This document shows, in pieces, positions 34,360 to 51,609 of a DNA stretch of 64,000 nucleotides. Numbering within the stretch: position 1 is the first letter of the stretch; each line of letters starts with the position of its first letter. The notes beneath the pieces were generated by a model. That model had not been told where the DNA came from and did no database searches. It was given only the letters and a program-made list of their open reading frames with translations. Location: contig JAFMOC010000007.1 in the NCBI GenBank assembly GCA_019802505.1, positions 6,352,001 through 6,416,000 on the forward strand. Direction: 5' to 3'. Position numbers and translations under genes: made by a program. The DNA is from Corydoras sp. C115 (Eukaryota > Chordata > Actinopteri > Siluriformes > Callichthyidae).

Positions 34360-35939
34360 ATCCAGTCAGGACAATACTTAAATGAAAATTTATTGCTAAT
34401 GTGTGAAGACACACATAAACTAACTTCAAGGAGACTGACAAAACAAAAGAAACCCACCTCTGAAGGACTTATAATTAAGACAGCAATAAGCTGGACAATG
34501 TAAAAAAATTTTTACATAATGATGTAATATGATAATTTGGTTGGTTTTGTGGCAACAATTATTTTAGGTTTTTATGTTTTTCATACATAAGAGCAGGTGC
34601 CCAAAGTAGAAATCTTTTTTGATCCAACAAATCAAATTCAGAACAAGAAAAAAAAAGAAACATATGTGATAAGAATGAGATAAATATTACACACAGGCTT
34701 ATTTAGTTCTTAATCTACAATGAAACAATATTTAAAACCCAGTATGTTTTGAGGTTTAAAGGTTTTAATATTCAGTGTGCTAAAGCTTGTTAAGATGCAC
34801 ATACAGTCTTATGTTAAAAAACAATGTGGGCTCCCTGTAAGGATGCAGCCAGGGCCATTCATGGTTACTCACCATGCACCCTTTTATTTTTCACTTTATG
34901 CTGTGACTTAAATGCGGAAGTACTGTTTTCATGTTACTTTACCATACCTTCTCATTTACCGTAGTAGTATCGCATAGTGCCTTGGAGCCAGTGATTGGTG
35001 TTCAGAGAAAGCCCCAGACACAGTTATTTGAACCCCTTTATCCCCAGCTCACGGTGGAATAAAAAAGGATATAGTAGGATATAGTTCATATACTGTAGAT
35101 ATAGACACTTTGCTGGATTATCCAAATTTACGATGACAAATACAAAACAAGTAATAGAAAACTGAAATTGAGAATAGAAAAAGATAGGCCGAACTTTCCA
35201 CTTGTGTGCTTTTTGATTTGTTATCCATCCAATGCACAGCATTCTTCTTGGTACAGCATGATTTTTTTTCCAAACCGTGGACTGAGCTAGAAATTTTAAC
35301 CACAAAGCACCTTGATGAACTTCATACTAGAGTATAAAAGATTAAAGTACCTTATGATGTTGAAAGAATTCACTTACAAATTTCATCTGGCTTTACAGGA
35401 TTTACTGCAGATCAGTGGAAAAAATAGATAACCACTTACTCCATGTTTTGTCTGTAGGGGCTTATCAACAACAGACACCATGATTTGACTTTGTGCAGGC
35501 TTGAATCATACTCTGCTCCAGGGTCATATGTCTCAATAGACTGGAAGTAGCAGACAGATACTTTCACACATTTCGTGCAAAATTTGTTCAAAACTGTTTG
35601 GTCAGTTGCAATGCACCCCAAAATTTTTTTGTCTTTGTGTCTTTTTTAAATAGTTTGTTTTTAACTATGGACATGTCAAAACGTGTTTTAATGGGATTTT
35701 TGGTTAGTTTAATAACAAAATCATGACAAAGTACATACAGTTTCAGCAGAATCAACAGCTATCTGTATCATGGATCTTTAATTATGGTATGCAGTATGTT
35801 AATGTTGTGGGATTAGAAATGGTTGGGACTTTGTCTTGCAATGAATTAGCTGAAATAGAATGTTTTGGGAACAGCAGAATGACACAAGTCTGGAAATAAG
35901 GTCAGATAATTAAGAGCACCTGCATGTCATCTGTGTAAC

Positions 35940-35971
35940 AGCGTAAATAGCTATAAGCGTAAATAGCTATA
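35940..35971 (+). repeat. 16-bp tandem duplication
   Basis: AGCGTAAATAGCTATA occurs twice in direct succession without a mismatch. Confidence 0.95.
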
Positions 35972-38900
35972 AGAGGGAGACCAAGAGACTGTTATGCTGT
36001 GTCTCTGTCTATGTATATGTGTTCATAATGTTTAAAATTCTATTTGATTTTGGTGAATAAACAACAAACCCCCCATCCTGAGTCTTTAACAGGAATTATA
36101 AAGTCTAGTACATTGTCATGAAATCTTTACCATCAAAGCACATTGGCCAAACCCTTGTGAACACGCAGTGTGGGCAGTCTCAGGCTCTTCTAGAGTTTCA
36201 GATTCCAATGCAAGCACAGACAGATTAGAATGATGATGCAAAGTCTAGTCCAAGCTGGTCCAAGACATGGGTACTGCAGCTGATGTCTAACTTTTACCAC
36301 AGGATCAGCTCGACTCTGGTGATGATGGAACAGAAGCCTCTTGCCAAAGCATACTTAACATTATTTTAAAGGGTGACCAAAGCTAGGGGCTGGCCAGAGG
36401 GCAAATGGGCTGTCTGAATACTGCCTTCAGTGTCTTGTAAGACTGGTTGGCAGCAAGCCATTTACCAACATTAAGTACCCTCCAGAAGGTTATCGTATGG
36501 TGAATGGGCAATTCTAGAACTGGTTCATTGTGTAGGATAAAGGAACCCCTCAAGGATTAATCAATTCTTGGTAATTTTTAATTTAAATTTATTGATAAAA
36601 ACAAAAGGGTTAAGTATAGTACTGCTAAGTTTATTATTGTTTAACACTATAGGTTTAGTGATATAACTTGCACCACTTTTAAGTTTAAAAACTTGCACCA
36701 CTTTAAATTAAAGCCAGCTGTTTGCATACACCCTCTGAAAAGTATTGGCAGTCATTCTGAGAGTAATTTAGACTAATGAAGAAACTAGAGCTATATAAAA
36801 TAAAACTTGATCTATAATGTTACAGATTATTGTTAAACTGCACATTCTTCAAATGATACTTACAAAAACCATTAAACTTCAGGATAAGAATGAAACTCGA
36901 CGAGGATGGGGGATGGAAGAACATTTATCATACAAAGTCAAGCTGTTTAAGGGTAAGGGCATTTGAGAATTGGAGGGGGAAAGCCACTGGAAAAATCAAC
37001 AACTGGTATGAAATGTCTGAAAGTATCTGGCATTATAAGAACTATTATTGTAATGATTCCAGGAACTCTGTGGTCTGATTTCAGTTGTGAAAAAAAATTA
37101 AGTGATGAAAGATGACAGGGTATTATAAACGTATTACTTTCAGTGGCCAAGTTGGCCACAATGAAAGAATTATGAAGTGATACTTTGAATGCAGTGAACT
37201 AAATGTACCCAAAGCTAGATACATTTTTGCTTTTCCACTGGATATATTAGGTGTGTCTTTCACATTGATTTTGTGCCAATGTCTGCTTTTTTATATTTTG
37301 TTGGTAAGTCTATATTTGGACAAATCACTAAACTACAGTATTCTTATGGCTCATTGAGTGAAATGTGATGGACTGCTAAAAACAGCACACAGGTTGCTGA
37401 AAGCACTCTCTACTGTATGAACAATAACACCTACACTTGCAGACATACTAATATTTCCAGAAATACTGTGTACTGCCTGGCTTTATTAACTGCATGATCT
37501 AATAGATAATAACTAATGGACTTGTAATTACTATGATCTAATTTTATTCATTTAAAATACACCTAATGTTAATGAAGCCAAGTATAATAATTTTTGGGAA
37601 ATTAAATTTGAGTTATTGTTTATCCATAAATGTACTTTTTTATGTCCATACAGTACATAATTTATTTAACTTTTGTATTGAAGACCCAAATTTTTTCATC
37701 AAACATATGGACCTGAGTACAGACTTAACTGAATTATTACTGGCCAATGACCAGTTATAACATAGAACAGGAGATTATTTGGCATATTCTTATCTACTTA
37801 TTTTGCCTCCTATTTGTTTGATGTTTTTTCTGTTGGCAAGTACTGAAAGAGAAAAAAAATCCAGTTATATTATGGCAAGTAAACTTGGCTTCTTACAGGC
37901 TTTATTCTTCACTTCTTACTTAAAGTGTAACCATTGTATGAAGGATATTAATATTAATTGAAGGACCTTACCAAGGCAGTAGGAACAGGCTGGCTTAAAA
38001 ACCTAAAAAGGAATACATATCATGAGCAAACACAGTAATGACAAGACTGATTAACAAATTAACAATGATCAGACCACGAAAAAAAATGAAAACAAAGTCC
38101 AATGAGGAGTGCAATACCAGCACTCTTGGCAGTAGCCAAGCCAAAAACTTAACGTTTTAAACAGTTTAAAACAAGCATGTTACTTTGATATGATTATTTG
38201 CTCATATGTTGACATTGTGCAATTGCTGGCCATTGTGTTCTAACTTTTTACCAGATACATTTTAATCGGTTTTTTTATTAGTAAAATATAGTCAGGTTTC
38301 CCTTTTGGTTCAACAGCTATTTTTTTAATTTCTTTATAGCTGGGCAAAATCCTTTCATTTTGTAAGAAAAACACTTTTCCATTGCAATGTTTTCTCACAC
38401 TGTGTGATCTGCTGCAGCTTACTGCCTGTCCCCCACTGAGTGCAATAGCAATTTTCACACAAGGCTCACTTGGAGCACACAGCACAAACACGCCTCACTG
38501 AGTGTTATTACACACTACTGGGGAGCAGCAAACAGTACTACTGGGAGAAATTACCTATCAAAATATGCAATGATAAGGAGTCTCAGGAGGAGACCACAGG
38601 TATTTTTGTTGTTATATTATCTGGAAGTAAAGGGGATGTTCTTGCAATTAGTGTTTAGTGGAGGGTTTTTTATAATTTATTTTGGAGAGTGTATCATTTG
38701 TGAACTTACAGCACATTTTACATTAATATAAAAACACCATTAGCCTGCATACTGAATGTGTGGTCAAAACAAAATTTTGCTTTACAGTATCACTCACTTG
38801 GCAGAGTAATGTCAAGGAATTGTGGGAGGACCCGGTATTATGTGTTTTTATTCACTCCGATTCACTCATTTTAGCCATAAATATGAACATATATAAGAAT

Positions 38901-41505
38901 TTGTCCTGTAATGTGACCTAAAAAGGTAAAAAAAACAACCCAATAAACACAATTATTATTTTTTCTCTATTACAGTGTGACCTTGGATAGCTGTGTTTTA
39001 CAGCATGTGGTTTGGTGTCACTTCCAATGGGACCAATAGGACATAACTGTGAAATGAAAATAGTAATAATGGAGACCCTCTTTCCAAAGAGAATTTTCTC
39101 TCTTTGTGAAGGGACAGAAAACCAAACCATACACAGAAAGACCTTTGTCCCACTTTAAACAGTATATCTTCCTTGGTAACTATATTAAACTAAAGACTAA
39201 CAGAATTTGACTAGGGGTCCGAAATACTTGCACATAGTTAAGTTGTATATCACAGTGGATGATTTTTTAATTTTACAAAGTTCTTATATCTCACAGGAAA
39301 AGAGGTAAAGCACTGCATAATAAATATTCAGTAGGTGGTACAATAAATACATATTTATTGCTATTTCTATTTTTCTATCTGTTATATTAGGTAATATAAT
39401 TCACAATTTTATGGCTGGATTATGAGGTTTCACCTCTAATCATGTTTTAGAAATCACAGTAGGATATATTTCCCAGCTGCGATTTAATGTTTCTGTAGCT
39501 AAAATTGAATAAGTTCACACTGTTGGGCAGTTTACTTTAGTATATTTATTATATGTCCTGTTTTTTCATTTGTATTTTGTTTACTATATGTTCCATTTAA
39601 AAGCATTTTTCAATATGCTAAAAATAAAGCATAAAGAAACCTTTATCATGCAAATTCTACAAAAAAAACAAAAAAACAAACAAAAAAAAAAACAAAAAAC
39701 GATTTAGTCGTATTCCACTCACTAAATTAAAATATCAGTATGTTCTGAGTTATGGTAAGTGTTCTAAATTTCAATTGAAAACCAATGTGTGTAATCTCTC
39801 TCAGATTTAGTTATGGCTCAGTTAACAGCAGTTAAACTTGGAAATATGCCTCTTGATATGTGTAATGACATTTTACACATAATAAACTTGCTCCTAGACA
39901 CTATTTAATGTAGAGGTGAGGCTGTCCTTATGGGCTCAACCGCACTTTTTACGAGCCCAAATTACCATATACTCAAATATGCTATTCAGCACACTATTTT
40001 TAAATCATCTATTGCCTCTTAAAGTCCTGAGATAAGAGAATGTAATGTGTTTACATGTGAGAATGTAACAGAATTCTAGAGCAGCATAAAACAGTCCCAT
40101 AATTATATTTAAAACACACTCTTCCTAAGGGAATACACATTTCATTTCCTCATTTGAATGAGCCACCTTAAAATCTTTAATCTTTAATAATAAACCCATA
40201 TTTTTAATTCCTGTATTTCTTGACCTGTCATTTATTTCATAAATGAGCAGCGTTTGGTCAGTTGAATAATATATACATTTAAAGACATACTAGATAGTAG
40301 TAAAATGATACATTTTGTTCTTTGCAGATATCAATAACACACATTTTGCCTCTAAGCAGCCTTAATCATGCTAATAATTGACTTCTAATAAGTCAAACAA
40401 GTTGGAAATTTCAAACTAGGCAGTAAAATAGATATTTGTGTCACACACAGTTGCCTGTCATCTGCATCAATTGATGTAATTAGTGAGTAAATTGAAAGAA
40501 AGAGAGAAAGATAAAAGAGGCGAGAAAATTGGACCTAGAAAAAAATAAGCTGGTGTTGATGATGCATTCTTCCCTAATTGAAACAATTTGCTTAGTTTCC
40601 CAGCTGGGTTTCATGTGCTTTTGATTACTCTCTACTATTCAGTTCCACAAAATTACATGCTGCTTAATGGGCTTTTAATGGTTATAGGTTTCTCTACTTT
40701 TTTAATGAGGTTCACCAGTTGGTTGCTAATGCCCTATGGATATTTGGCAACTGTCCATTCAATGAGCTGCACTAGTCTGCACCCTAGTTTACAACTCTGT
40801 ATTTCTGTGGTGTAAAAATCTCAACATGAAAGCAATTTGTTTTGGGGTGTTAAATGTGCTTTGCATATCCTTCTTGGGTTAACACCTAATTGCAGTCCCA
40901 GCAGTCAAATAATTTAGGCATTAAGCATTTAATCACGTTTTTCCTCTCACTTGGCTACTTATATAGATTTGTAGCTCCCAATGGCACTATACAATTATTA
41001 CATTATCTACACATATACATATTTGATCCAGTTCAACAATATATTGTTAAATGCATTTCCTACATAGTATAACCCAGTGCTTCTATATTAAATACAGGTT
41101 TATTTTGGCCACTATATATGACATGCATTTTAAATTTCCCAACAGATACCTCTGGTTGAAATACACAGCAGTCAAGAGGGAGAATTTGTCATCAAGGTGC
41201 TTTTTATAACAAGAATATAAATAGTTAGTCGTTGATGAGAACCTGTTTATAGCACCCAATTAATCAGGAAAACTGTCACATATCTGTGCTAAGTTAACAA
41301 GGTTCTACACATTTACAACTACAAGACATAAGATGTGATGTAGACAAGATTACCACCTGGCAGAGAGTTTGGTTAGCCAATCACTTGTTTGTCAAGTGGC
41401 AACAAAAATTAAAGAGCTATTATATTTGCACGCTTTTTAAAAACTTTCATATTACTTTGAAAATGTTTTTTTTTACTATGTGGTTTATATTTTCTCTATA
41501 TTTTG

Positions 41506-41506
<1 letters not shown>

Positions 41507-41568
<62 letters not shown>
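41507..41568 (+). repeat. (TA)n microsatellite, about 31 units
   Basis: Uninterrupted TA dinucleotides. Any open frame across it (Tyr-Ile repeats) is an artefact. Confidence 0.97.
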
Positions 41569-41572
<4 letters not shown>

Positions 41573-43130
41573 TCTATTACATTACATTAAAGCTGATTCT
41601 TTTGCATATCGGTAGCAAGAATATTCAACCTCACATTGTAACACTCAACTGAGGCTTAGAGGCTTTCAATTTTACTCTCACTATAGGCATTATTCAAAAG
41701 TTCAAAAATCTCATCCTTTAATGTCAAGGTATTGATTCAATAGAAAATTTAGACCCATAAATGTGAACCATCAAAAATATCACATCACATGCACTGTACA
41801 AAAATAAACACTTTTGTACAGAAGAAATTGAATCTGGGCTTCAGATGCCTTTGCATATATTTAAAATGCATGTGTTTATGTCTAGTCTTCTATTATGCTC
41901 CAGTTTCTATTTTTCCACACACATTGTGTGACCCTGCAGATCTCTGTTGCAGCATTAACGTTTTCAGTAAAGCTCTGCAGGCTTTGTTCGACTATAAAAT
42001 TGGATGAAAGCTCACTTGAAAGCTCTCAGAGGAGACAACAAAGCAAGCCATCACACTCTAAAATGGAAGCAGAAAAGCCAGTTTTGGTGGTAGACAAAAT
42101 AACTGCTCGCTTTTCAACCTTGCCCCATTAGACCAATCCACATCTTCATAGCTACTTTGCAGCTATTTGCTTAAACTCTGAAGTGGTTAACATATGATCT
42201 ATTTACTACACTAATCTCTACAAAATGTGGGAAATGAAAATGTACTCATGACACTATTAGAATTATCAGTAGTGACAATCAATAGTAATGCTGGATTCTA
42301 TACATTTTAAATTTATTTGCTAAACTTGACACATTTTTGTTCACTGTTGAACTTCTAAAGCACCGTAGGCATCAAGTAGTAGCTGAAAATTCCCCAAGAT
42401 GGATTGGAAGCTATTTTGAATTGGTTACCCACAGCACACTGTGCTATCCCATGAGTTAAATGGAGCTAAAAGCATCTGATTGAAGTGATGAAAATTCACT
42501 TTTCAAAAAGTAACCAACACAAAATAACGATTGTGTCCAGCACAGAATTGTGATAATAACTTTAATTGACAGTGCAATTTTACAATGTTTTTCACCACTT
42601 TTCTGCTCTAGGCAAGATGTCCATTGTCATTGTAAAATTAATAAAAAATAATAAACTAAACAAAGGAGGAGAAAAGTGAAAAGAGTGAGAAGGAGAAAAG
42701 AGTGGAAGCTCAGTGGTTATTTTAGCAGTGCAGCTAATTAGACTCATTTCGCTGGCCCATAAGGTATTTCATTTATTACAAATCAAAAATAGACAACATA
42801 GTCTGGACTATGTCATTGCATTCTTTACACAAATGCAGTGATATTTAATAACGTTCAGTAGCATTGGACACCTACCTGTGTTGACAATTTGTTCACCTGT
42901 GTTTTCCATTGCCAAGATAGCAGAATGCTAGAGATTTACCTGAACACACCTTATTTCGAAACCACCATTCTCATAGGTGTAGATATACTGGCAAGTATAT
43001 ATTGCCAGTCATTGCTATTTAAACGATGCAGGAGAAGGGCATGAAAATAGATTGTTTGCAGGATAGCTAAGATTCGGCCTTCATCTGACCCTTAGATAGA
43101 ACTAGTTGTGGATATTGTGCAAAATATAAT

Positions 43131-43490
43131 ATTCATTCATTCATTATCTTCCGCTTTATCCTATATTAGGGTCGCGGTGGGGTTCCCCATGCCCATCCAG
43201 GGGAGAAGTTTTTGGGCGCTGGGCAGATACACCCAGGACAGGGCGCCAATCTATCGCTGGGCACACACTCACTCACACAGACACGCACGCATACACACTC
43301 TATATGGGGCAAATTGGAGAACTCAATTGACTTGATCCATGTTTTTGGACTGTGGGAGGAAAACAGAGAACCCGGAGGAAACCCATGCAGACACAGGGAG
43401 AACATGGAAACTCCACCCAGATAGGGATTCGAACCGGGAATCCCTAGTGCTGAGAGGCTAACGTGCTAACCACTAAGCCACCGTGCCACC
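43131..43490 (-). mobile_element. V-SINE copy 12
   Basis: Minus-strand, full-length copy with both promoter boxes, core and an ATTC tail. The GT-rich spacer is expanded with GCACGCATACACAC. A clear target-site duplication was not found, although AAAATAT-like words occur on both sides. Confidence 0.9.
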
Positions 43491-46796
<3,306 letters not shown>

Positions 46797-46806
46797 TTAA
46801 TTAATA

Positions 46807-47149
46807 ACTGAGAGGCACGGTGGCTTAGTGCTTAGCATGTTCGACTCTCAGCATTAGGGATTCCCGGTTTGAATCCCAATCTGGGTGGAGGTTCCATGTT
46901 GTCACCGTGTCTGCGTGGGTTTCCTCCCACAGTCCAAAAACATGGATCAAGGTCAATTGAATTCTCCAAATTGCCCCATATAGATTGTGTTTGTGTGTGT
47001 GTGTGGCTGTGTGAGTGGGTGTGAGGCCAGTGATGGATTGGCGCCCTGTCCTGGGTGTATCTGCCCAGCGCCCGAGGCATTCTCCCCTGGATGGGCATGG
47101 GGAACCCCTCCGTGACCCTAGTAGAGGATAAAGCGGAAGAAAATGGATA
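46807..47149 (+). mobile_element. V-SINE copy 13
   Basis: Plus-strand copy lacking the GGGTTCTCCGG segment of the core, with A box GTGGCTTAGTGCTTAGCATG and B box GGTTTGAATCCC. It is flanked by AATTAATAAC at 46797-46806 and 47150-47159. The site is AATT-rich, so the duplication is less decisive than in other copies. Confidence 0.88.
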
Positions 47150-47159
47150 AATTAATAAC

Positions 47160-47889
47160 GGGTAAGTTAATTAATTAAATTTACCAATAAGATCATCATG
47201 GATGCTACACTTTTGAATTTAACTTTTGTTTTAAATTTGGAAGTTAGGTACATGTATGTAATTTTTGTGAGTCTGGTTGATTAGATTTGTTTTGCAACAT
47301 GTACATTTGGTCATTTAGCAAATACTTTTATCCAAAGCAATTTACAAGTATTCCAAAATTTGGCTGGGGTCAAAACACAGGGTTTAAGGGCCTTTCTCTA
47401 AAAAAAAACATCCACAATTGTGAATTTATTGGATTTGGGACTTGAACCCAGAAACTCCAGATTGATGGCCCAACACCCTTTTAACTGACCTACACTCTGC
47501 AACATAATCAGTTTCTCCAGAATATGAATTTTGGCAAGAATTTTGGCAACTGCACTGTGATTAATGGGAGGCCTGTTTGGGTGGCATCATTTATTAGTTT
47601 TGTTTTCTGTAAACAAAAAATTGGTTTGTTCATGGGAAATGGTGATCTCCAATGCCATCCTTCATATTTGCTAAAAACAAAGTTGCCTGCAGTGACTTCA
47701 GACTGTCGCTTGTGAATGGAGGAGGTAAGTGACTCACCTGTATTGTGTTCTGTTGTTTGTGTGGAGTAAGCACAGCTCTCAAAGAGAAAAAGTTAAATCC
47801 TTCAGAAATTGGCCATGCTGACAGGTTTCTATTTTGAAAGGTGCATGACAATAGCATCTTAGGTGAACATTTTACTTAATTAGACAGAA
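47160..47889. other. Intergenic with an old LINE/SINE tail at about 47295-47510
   Basis: GTACATTTGGTCATTTAGCA, then ACTTTTATCCAAAGCAATTT (about 47303-47344) is a diverged copy of the same 3' tail seen on the L2-like LINE at 20.0 kb. Near 47437-47500, GGGACTTGAACCC followed by GATGGCCCAACACC is a recurrent companion of such tails in fish. No gene is seen. Confidence 0.45.
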
Positions 47890-47892
47890 AGA

Positions 47893-48081
47893 GGGCAGTA
47901 CTGTGGCTAAGTGGTTAGCACGTTTGATTCTCAGCGCTGGGGATCCGTGTTCAAATCCCAATTTGGGTGGAGTTTCCAAGTTCTCCAGTTTCCTCCCACA
48001 TTCCAAAAACATGAATTCAATGCAAATTTGCTGCTCTAAATTGCCAATATCTAGAATTGGCTCTTGGCTCATATAGTGTGT

Positions 48082-48139
<58 letters not shown>

Positions 48140-48259
48140 TTGGGTTAGTTGTGTGTGTGCCCAGTGATGAATTGACACAGTTTCGGTGCCCAAAACTTTC
48201 TCCCCAGGATAAGCATGACCCAGGTTCCTTGTATAGGATTAAGCAGAATGATATGATAT
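47893..48259 (+). mobile_element. V-SINE copy 14, old, with (TG)n expansion
   Basis: Diverged plus-strand copy: head GGGCAGTACTGTGGCTAAGT, B box GTTCAAATCCC, and a core shortened to CCAAGTTCTCCAGTTTCCTC. The GT-rich spacer has grown into about 60 bases of TG repeats (48076-48138). The 3' end is a degenerate TAGGATTAAGCAGAATGATA. No duplication was found. Confidence 0.85.
48076..48138 (+). repeat. (TG)n microsatellite grown inside the SINE spacer
   Basis: Nearly pure TG dinucleotides with one early TATG interruption. The position corresponds to the TGTGTCTGTGTGAGTGAG spacer of the other SINE copies. Confidence 0.95.
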
Positions 48260-48711
48260 AGGAAGAACATTCAGCAATGTAATAGCCTTAGCCTTCACAG
48301 GGGCTGTAAAATAAGTCAACCTTCCCTTTTGATTTTACAACTCCTTTCAACAATTAAGAAATGATGGAAACAAGTATCTAGCATCTTGTTGTTCAGCAAC
48401 ATGACACTTCATACAATAGCTCTTGGAAAAGGGAAATTTAATTTTATGGTGATATTAAAATAAATATTAACATGGGCATCATATTAAACACATCTGAAAC
48501 TAATCCATAATTAATACTGATGTTACAATTACACATTGGTTGCACTTTAACATTAAGTCCAACATTTGTACTTCTGACTTTTTATTTTATTCTTATTTTT
48601 TTTGGATGCATAGAAGTGCAATGGATTCTTTTTTGTCTCTTTACAAGAAAAGGTTCAGTTCTGTACTGCGTGGCCAGGTATCTTTATGTGTTGAGTTTGT
48701 AATTATACCCA

Positions 48712-48955
48712 GTTTTTGTGTGGGTTTCCTCAGGAAGATTCAGCTTGCTCCCACAGTACAAATACACGTGAGGCAGGTTAACTGGAGATACCAAACTAGC
48801 ACTAGATGTGGATGTGTGCATGAATGCATTTGTTTGTGTCTCTATAAACTGGCAGCTTCTAAAATTATGTCCAATAAGCACTGGCGAAGCTCCAATGCGC
48901 CCTCCCAGCACTAATTAGGATAAAGAGCTTAGAACACGAATGGATGATTGTTTGC
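48712..48955 (+). mobile_element. Decayed V-SINE fragment of another subfamily
   Basis: GTGTGGGTTTCCTCAGGAAG, then GCTCCCACAGTACAAATACA is a V-SINE core. The 3' part reads GCACTAATTAGGATAAAGAG and ends AATGGATGATTG, the usual tail of older fish V-SINEs. The tRNA head is missing. Confidence 0.55.
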
Positions 48956-51600
48956 ATAGGCATAGCTGGAGGTAAGCACATTAAGGCTCATCAACTATCT
49001 TTATTTCTTACTTTCAGACATTTTACAATACTTACTTTTCATATTATTTTTATTTAGACATGAGTTAATGCAAATCAAATTTAATCAATAGGCAGAATGT
49101 ACTAATGTCATCTTTATGAATGCATGTACATTATACACAAAACCAAGCAAATGAATACAATGAAACTAAGTTAGAGATATGACAGCAAATTAACCTATAG
49201 AGAGTGGTCTCATTCTCACCAGTGCAGATGCCTTATGATTAGATAAAGAACCTGCTTGCCTTCATCCCTGATTATATATCCTGTTGTTTGATTTGATAAC
49301 CCTCACAGCTAATTTTGAACTCTGCTGTAATCCAATTTCCCTAACCTTATTATATACATTTGCAGATACAAAACAGTGAAGACTGGAGGACTGGACTATG
49401 TTGTATGTATTTGTATCATGCATAATGTTTACAGATAATCTCACTGCATTTAACAGCAGCAATGCTTCACATATCTGTTCCTTCCAATTTTTACAGAGGG
49501 TTATTAATGGTTGCAATAATTTTCGTAACTCCTGGTGGACCATTAGTAATTTACTGAGGTATTTGTATTAACAAGATGCACTGGCTTATGCAAGTCTTAT
49601 GAGGAGTGTCTGATAAATCCTGTTTCTGTGTTTCCTTTCTTGTCAGACTCGGGCCTCACCTCTAATGACCTAGCCACTCTTCAAAGCTCTTGTGGCACCA
49701 GCTCACTGCCCTACCCTGGCCCATAATTACTTGCTCAGTGGCCTGTTAGCCCAGCCCAGGCCTCTGCTTGTGCTTTTAAAAGGCCCACTTCAAACAGGTC
49801 TCAAATTCAGGGCTATTACACAGGAACAATGGCAAGTAGCTCAGAGTCACCCTTTAATCTCCTTTAGTTTGGGGCCAACTTGCAGTTATGATGTTGTCTC
49901 TTATGCAATGCTCTAAGCACAAGCCAAACTAGTGGGAACAGACATAGACTTCTGTCAAGCAATAAATTATAAATTCTTTTCGTCGAGTTGCTACATTTTC
50001 TTTCAAAATAAAACAAGAAAAAAGAGGAACATTGGAATTGGGGATTAGTGTGGAGCAAAGGGGAGGTGTAAACGAGTGAAAGAAAGAGAGTGCTCTTTGT
50101 TCATTGTGTATTCATCCATAGTGTTTAGCTCTGTAAGTTTAGTGCTGAGGTGATCTGGCTGATTAAAACACTCTGTCTCTGAGCATGCACATTTATGTCA
50201 ATCTCTAGGGTCCATGCTGTCCTACTATGATGAATAATGTTTGTGCTCACACTAATATTCCAACATCCTGTTGTCAGAAGCTCTTTTAGTCATAGCCCAC
50301 AATTGGTCAGATTCTGGCCAGGCCTTTTCACAACTCTGATAGATGAGGCGACTGCTGGGCCTCACAGTTTTTTTCTGGCACAAGATCAGGTCTTATTCTT
50401 TGAGAGTACTGGTAGTAGCTGGCAATTCCATAATCCCTGCTGCAATCAAAAAGCCATAACCATAGCTGTGGAAACATCCTAGAATATTTGCATTGACTGA
50501 ATAAACTTATTTGACCCACTGAAGCTATAAAGCAAGTGATTAACTGATCATGCTTTATCAGCTTGATTAATTTTGCAGTACAAAATTTTATTGCTTACAG
50601 ATGTTATCCAAAAAAAACAAAATATTGCCCTTCACGGAGCAAAAAATAATGAAGTGGTGAAGCATAGAGTGATTCATTTGATTTTTAAAAAGTTACAGAA
50701 TATAATTTACAAATTATCATCAGCATCACCAAAATTATTGTGCCTTTCTGACTTTGGTAGATTTTGTGTCCTTTACCTTATGATGACTATAAAGGTCAAA
50801 GATTGGAAGAGGCCTTAATTGTTAATGAGAGAAATAACAATAGCTCATATGCAGATTAATCTAATTAAGAGACTTTTAATTTACACGATTGAAAAAACGT
50901 TAACGATGACTAATCTGAAATAGTTTTGAATTAGCATATTTGACCATATTTAAATGAAGTAATAATTAGATCTGGTAAATGGATGCACCTGTGGCTTGTT
51001 TGTGTGACTAATCGTATCTTTTTTTTGTGTGTGCAATGAGGTGAAAAGATAAGAGAGAGTGAAGAACTGAATGGGGGAGGAGACTGCTGTTTCTGTGTGT
51101 GTATATTAGGCTGAAAAGCTGGGAATTGTGGTAAAAAAAAACATTTTGTTTATACTTTTTCTACATCACCTGTCCAAATTTATGCTGAAACCTAGGAGTA
51201 AAGACCAGTATAAAGAACCATAACCACTTGAATGTCTTGTCTTAAGGCCAGCAATCATGCATCAGAAACAGGCCCAGTCTTAGCTGCAGCTGTGCTCTGA
51301 TCAAAAACAGTGGTTCTGGGTGTGGCTGGAAGCCCAGGCGGAAGATCGGCAGGAGTTAAAAGATCTGGTCCAAGCAGTTAGCACTTCAGCTTCTATGACA
51401 GTGGTTGCTGGAGTGCCCACAATCCTTGCTTTGTTCGAAGCATAGGGTTGGCATGAAGGTCAATGAGCAGTCCACGCTCTTCCACTCTGGAACTTTGCTT
51501 GATGGGGAGGTGGCTCATAACCAGCTCTGCATCAAGGAGATTCTTTGGACACATTCTATACTCCAAAGAAGTAAGATACAAAGATAGAAGTTTTCACAAA
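48956..51600. other. Intergenic; no gene seen
   Basis: Complex, low-repeat DNA. Stretches at 49600-49930 and 50140-50480 have balanced composition but no open frame with coding character. They may be conserved non-coding DNA or old unrecognised repeats. Confidence 0.35.
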
Positions 51601-51609
51601 GTTTCAAGC

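Larger units (their letters stand above)
32397..43130. other. Gene-free 10.7 kb without SINE copies
   Basis: No host exon or RNA gene is recognised. Open frames, including the 120-codon one at 33330-33692 minus, have no family resemblance. There are a 22-bp tandem duplication (34316-34359), a 16-bp one (35940-35971), an A-rich tract at 39658-39702 and a (TA)n run at 41507-41568. Stretches such as 40190-40800 and 41880-42130 look complex and could be conserved non-coding DNA. Confidence 0.4.

Noticed and set aside
41385..41615. Open frame with Tyr-Ile repeats, and similar frames at 45318-45677
   Set aside because: Products of (TA)n and (TG)n microsatellites.
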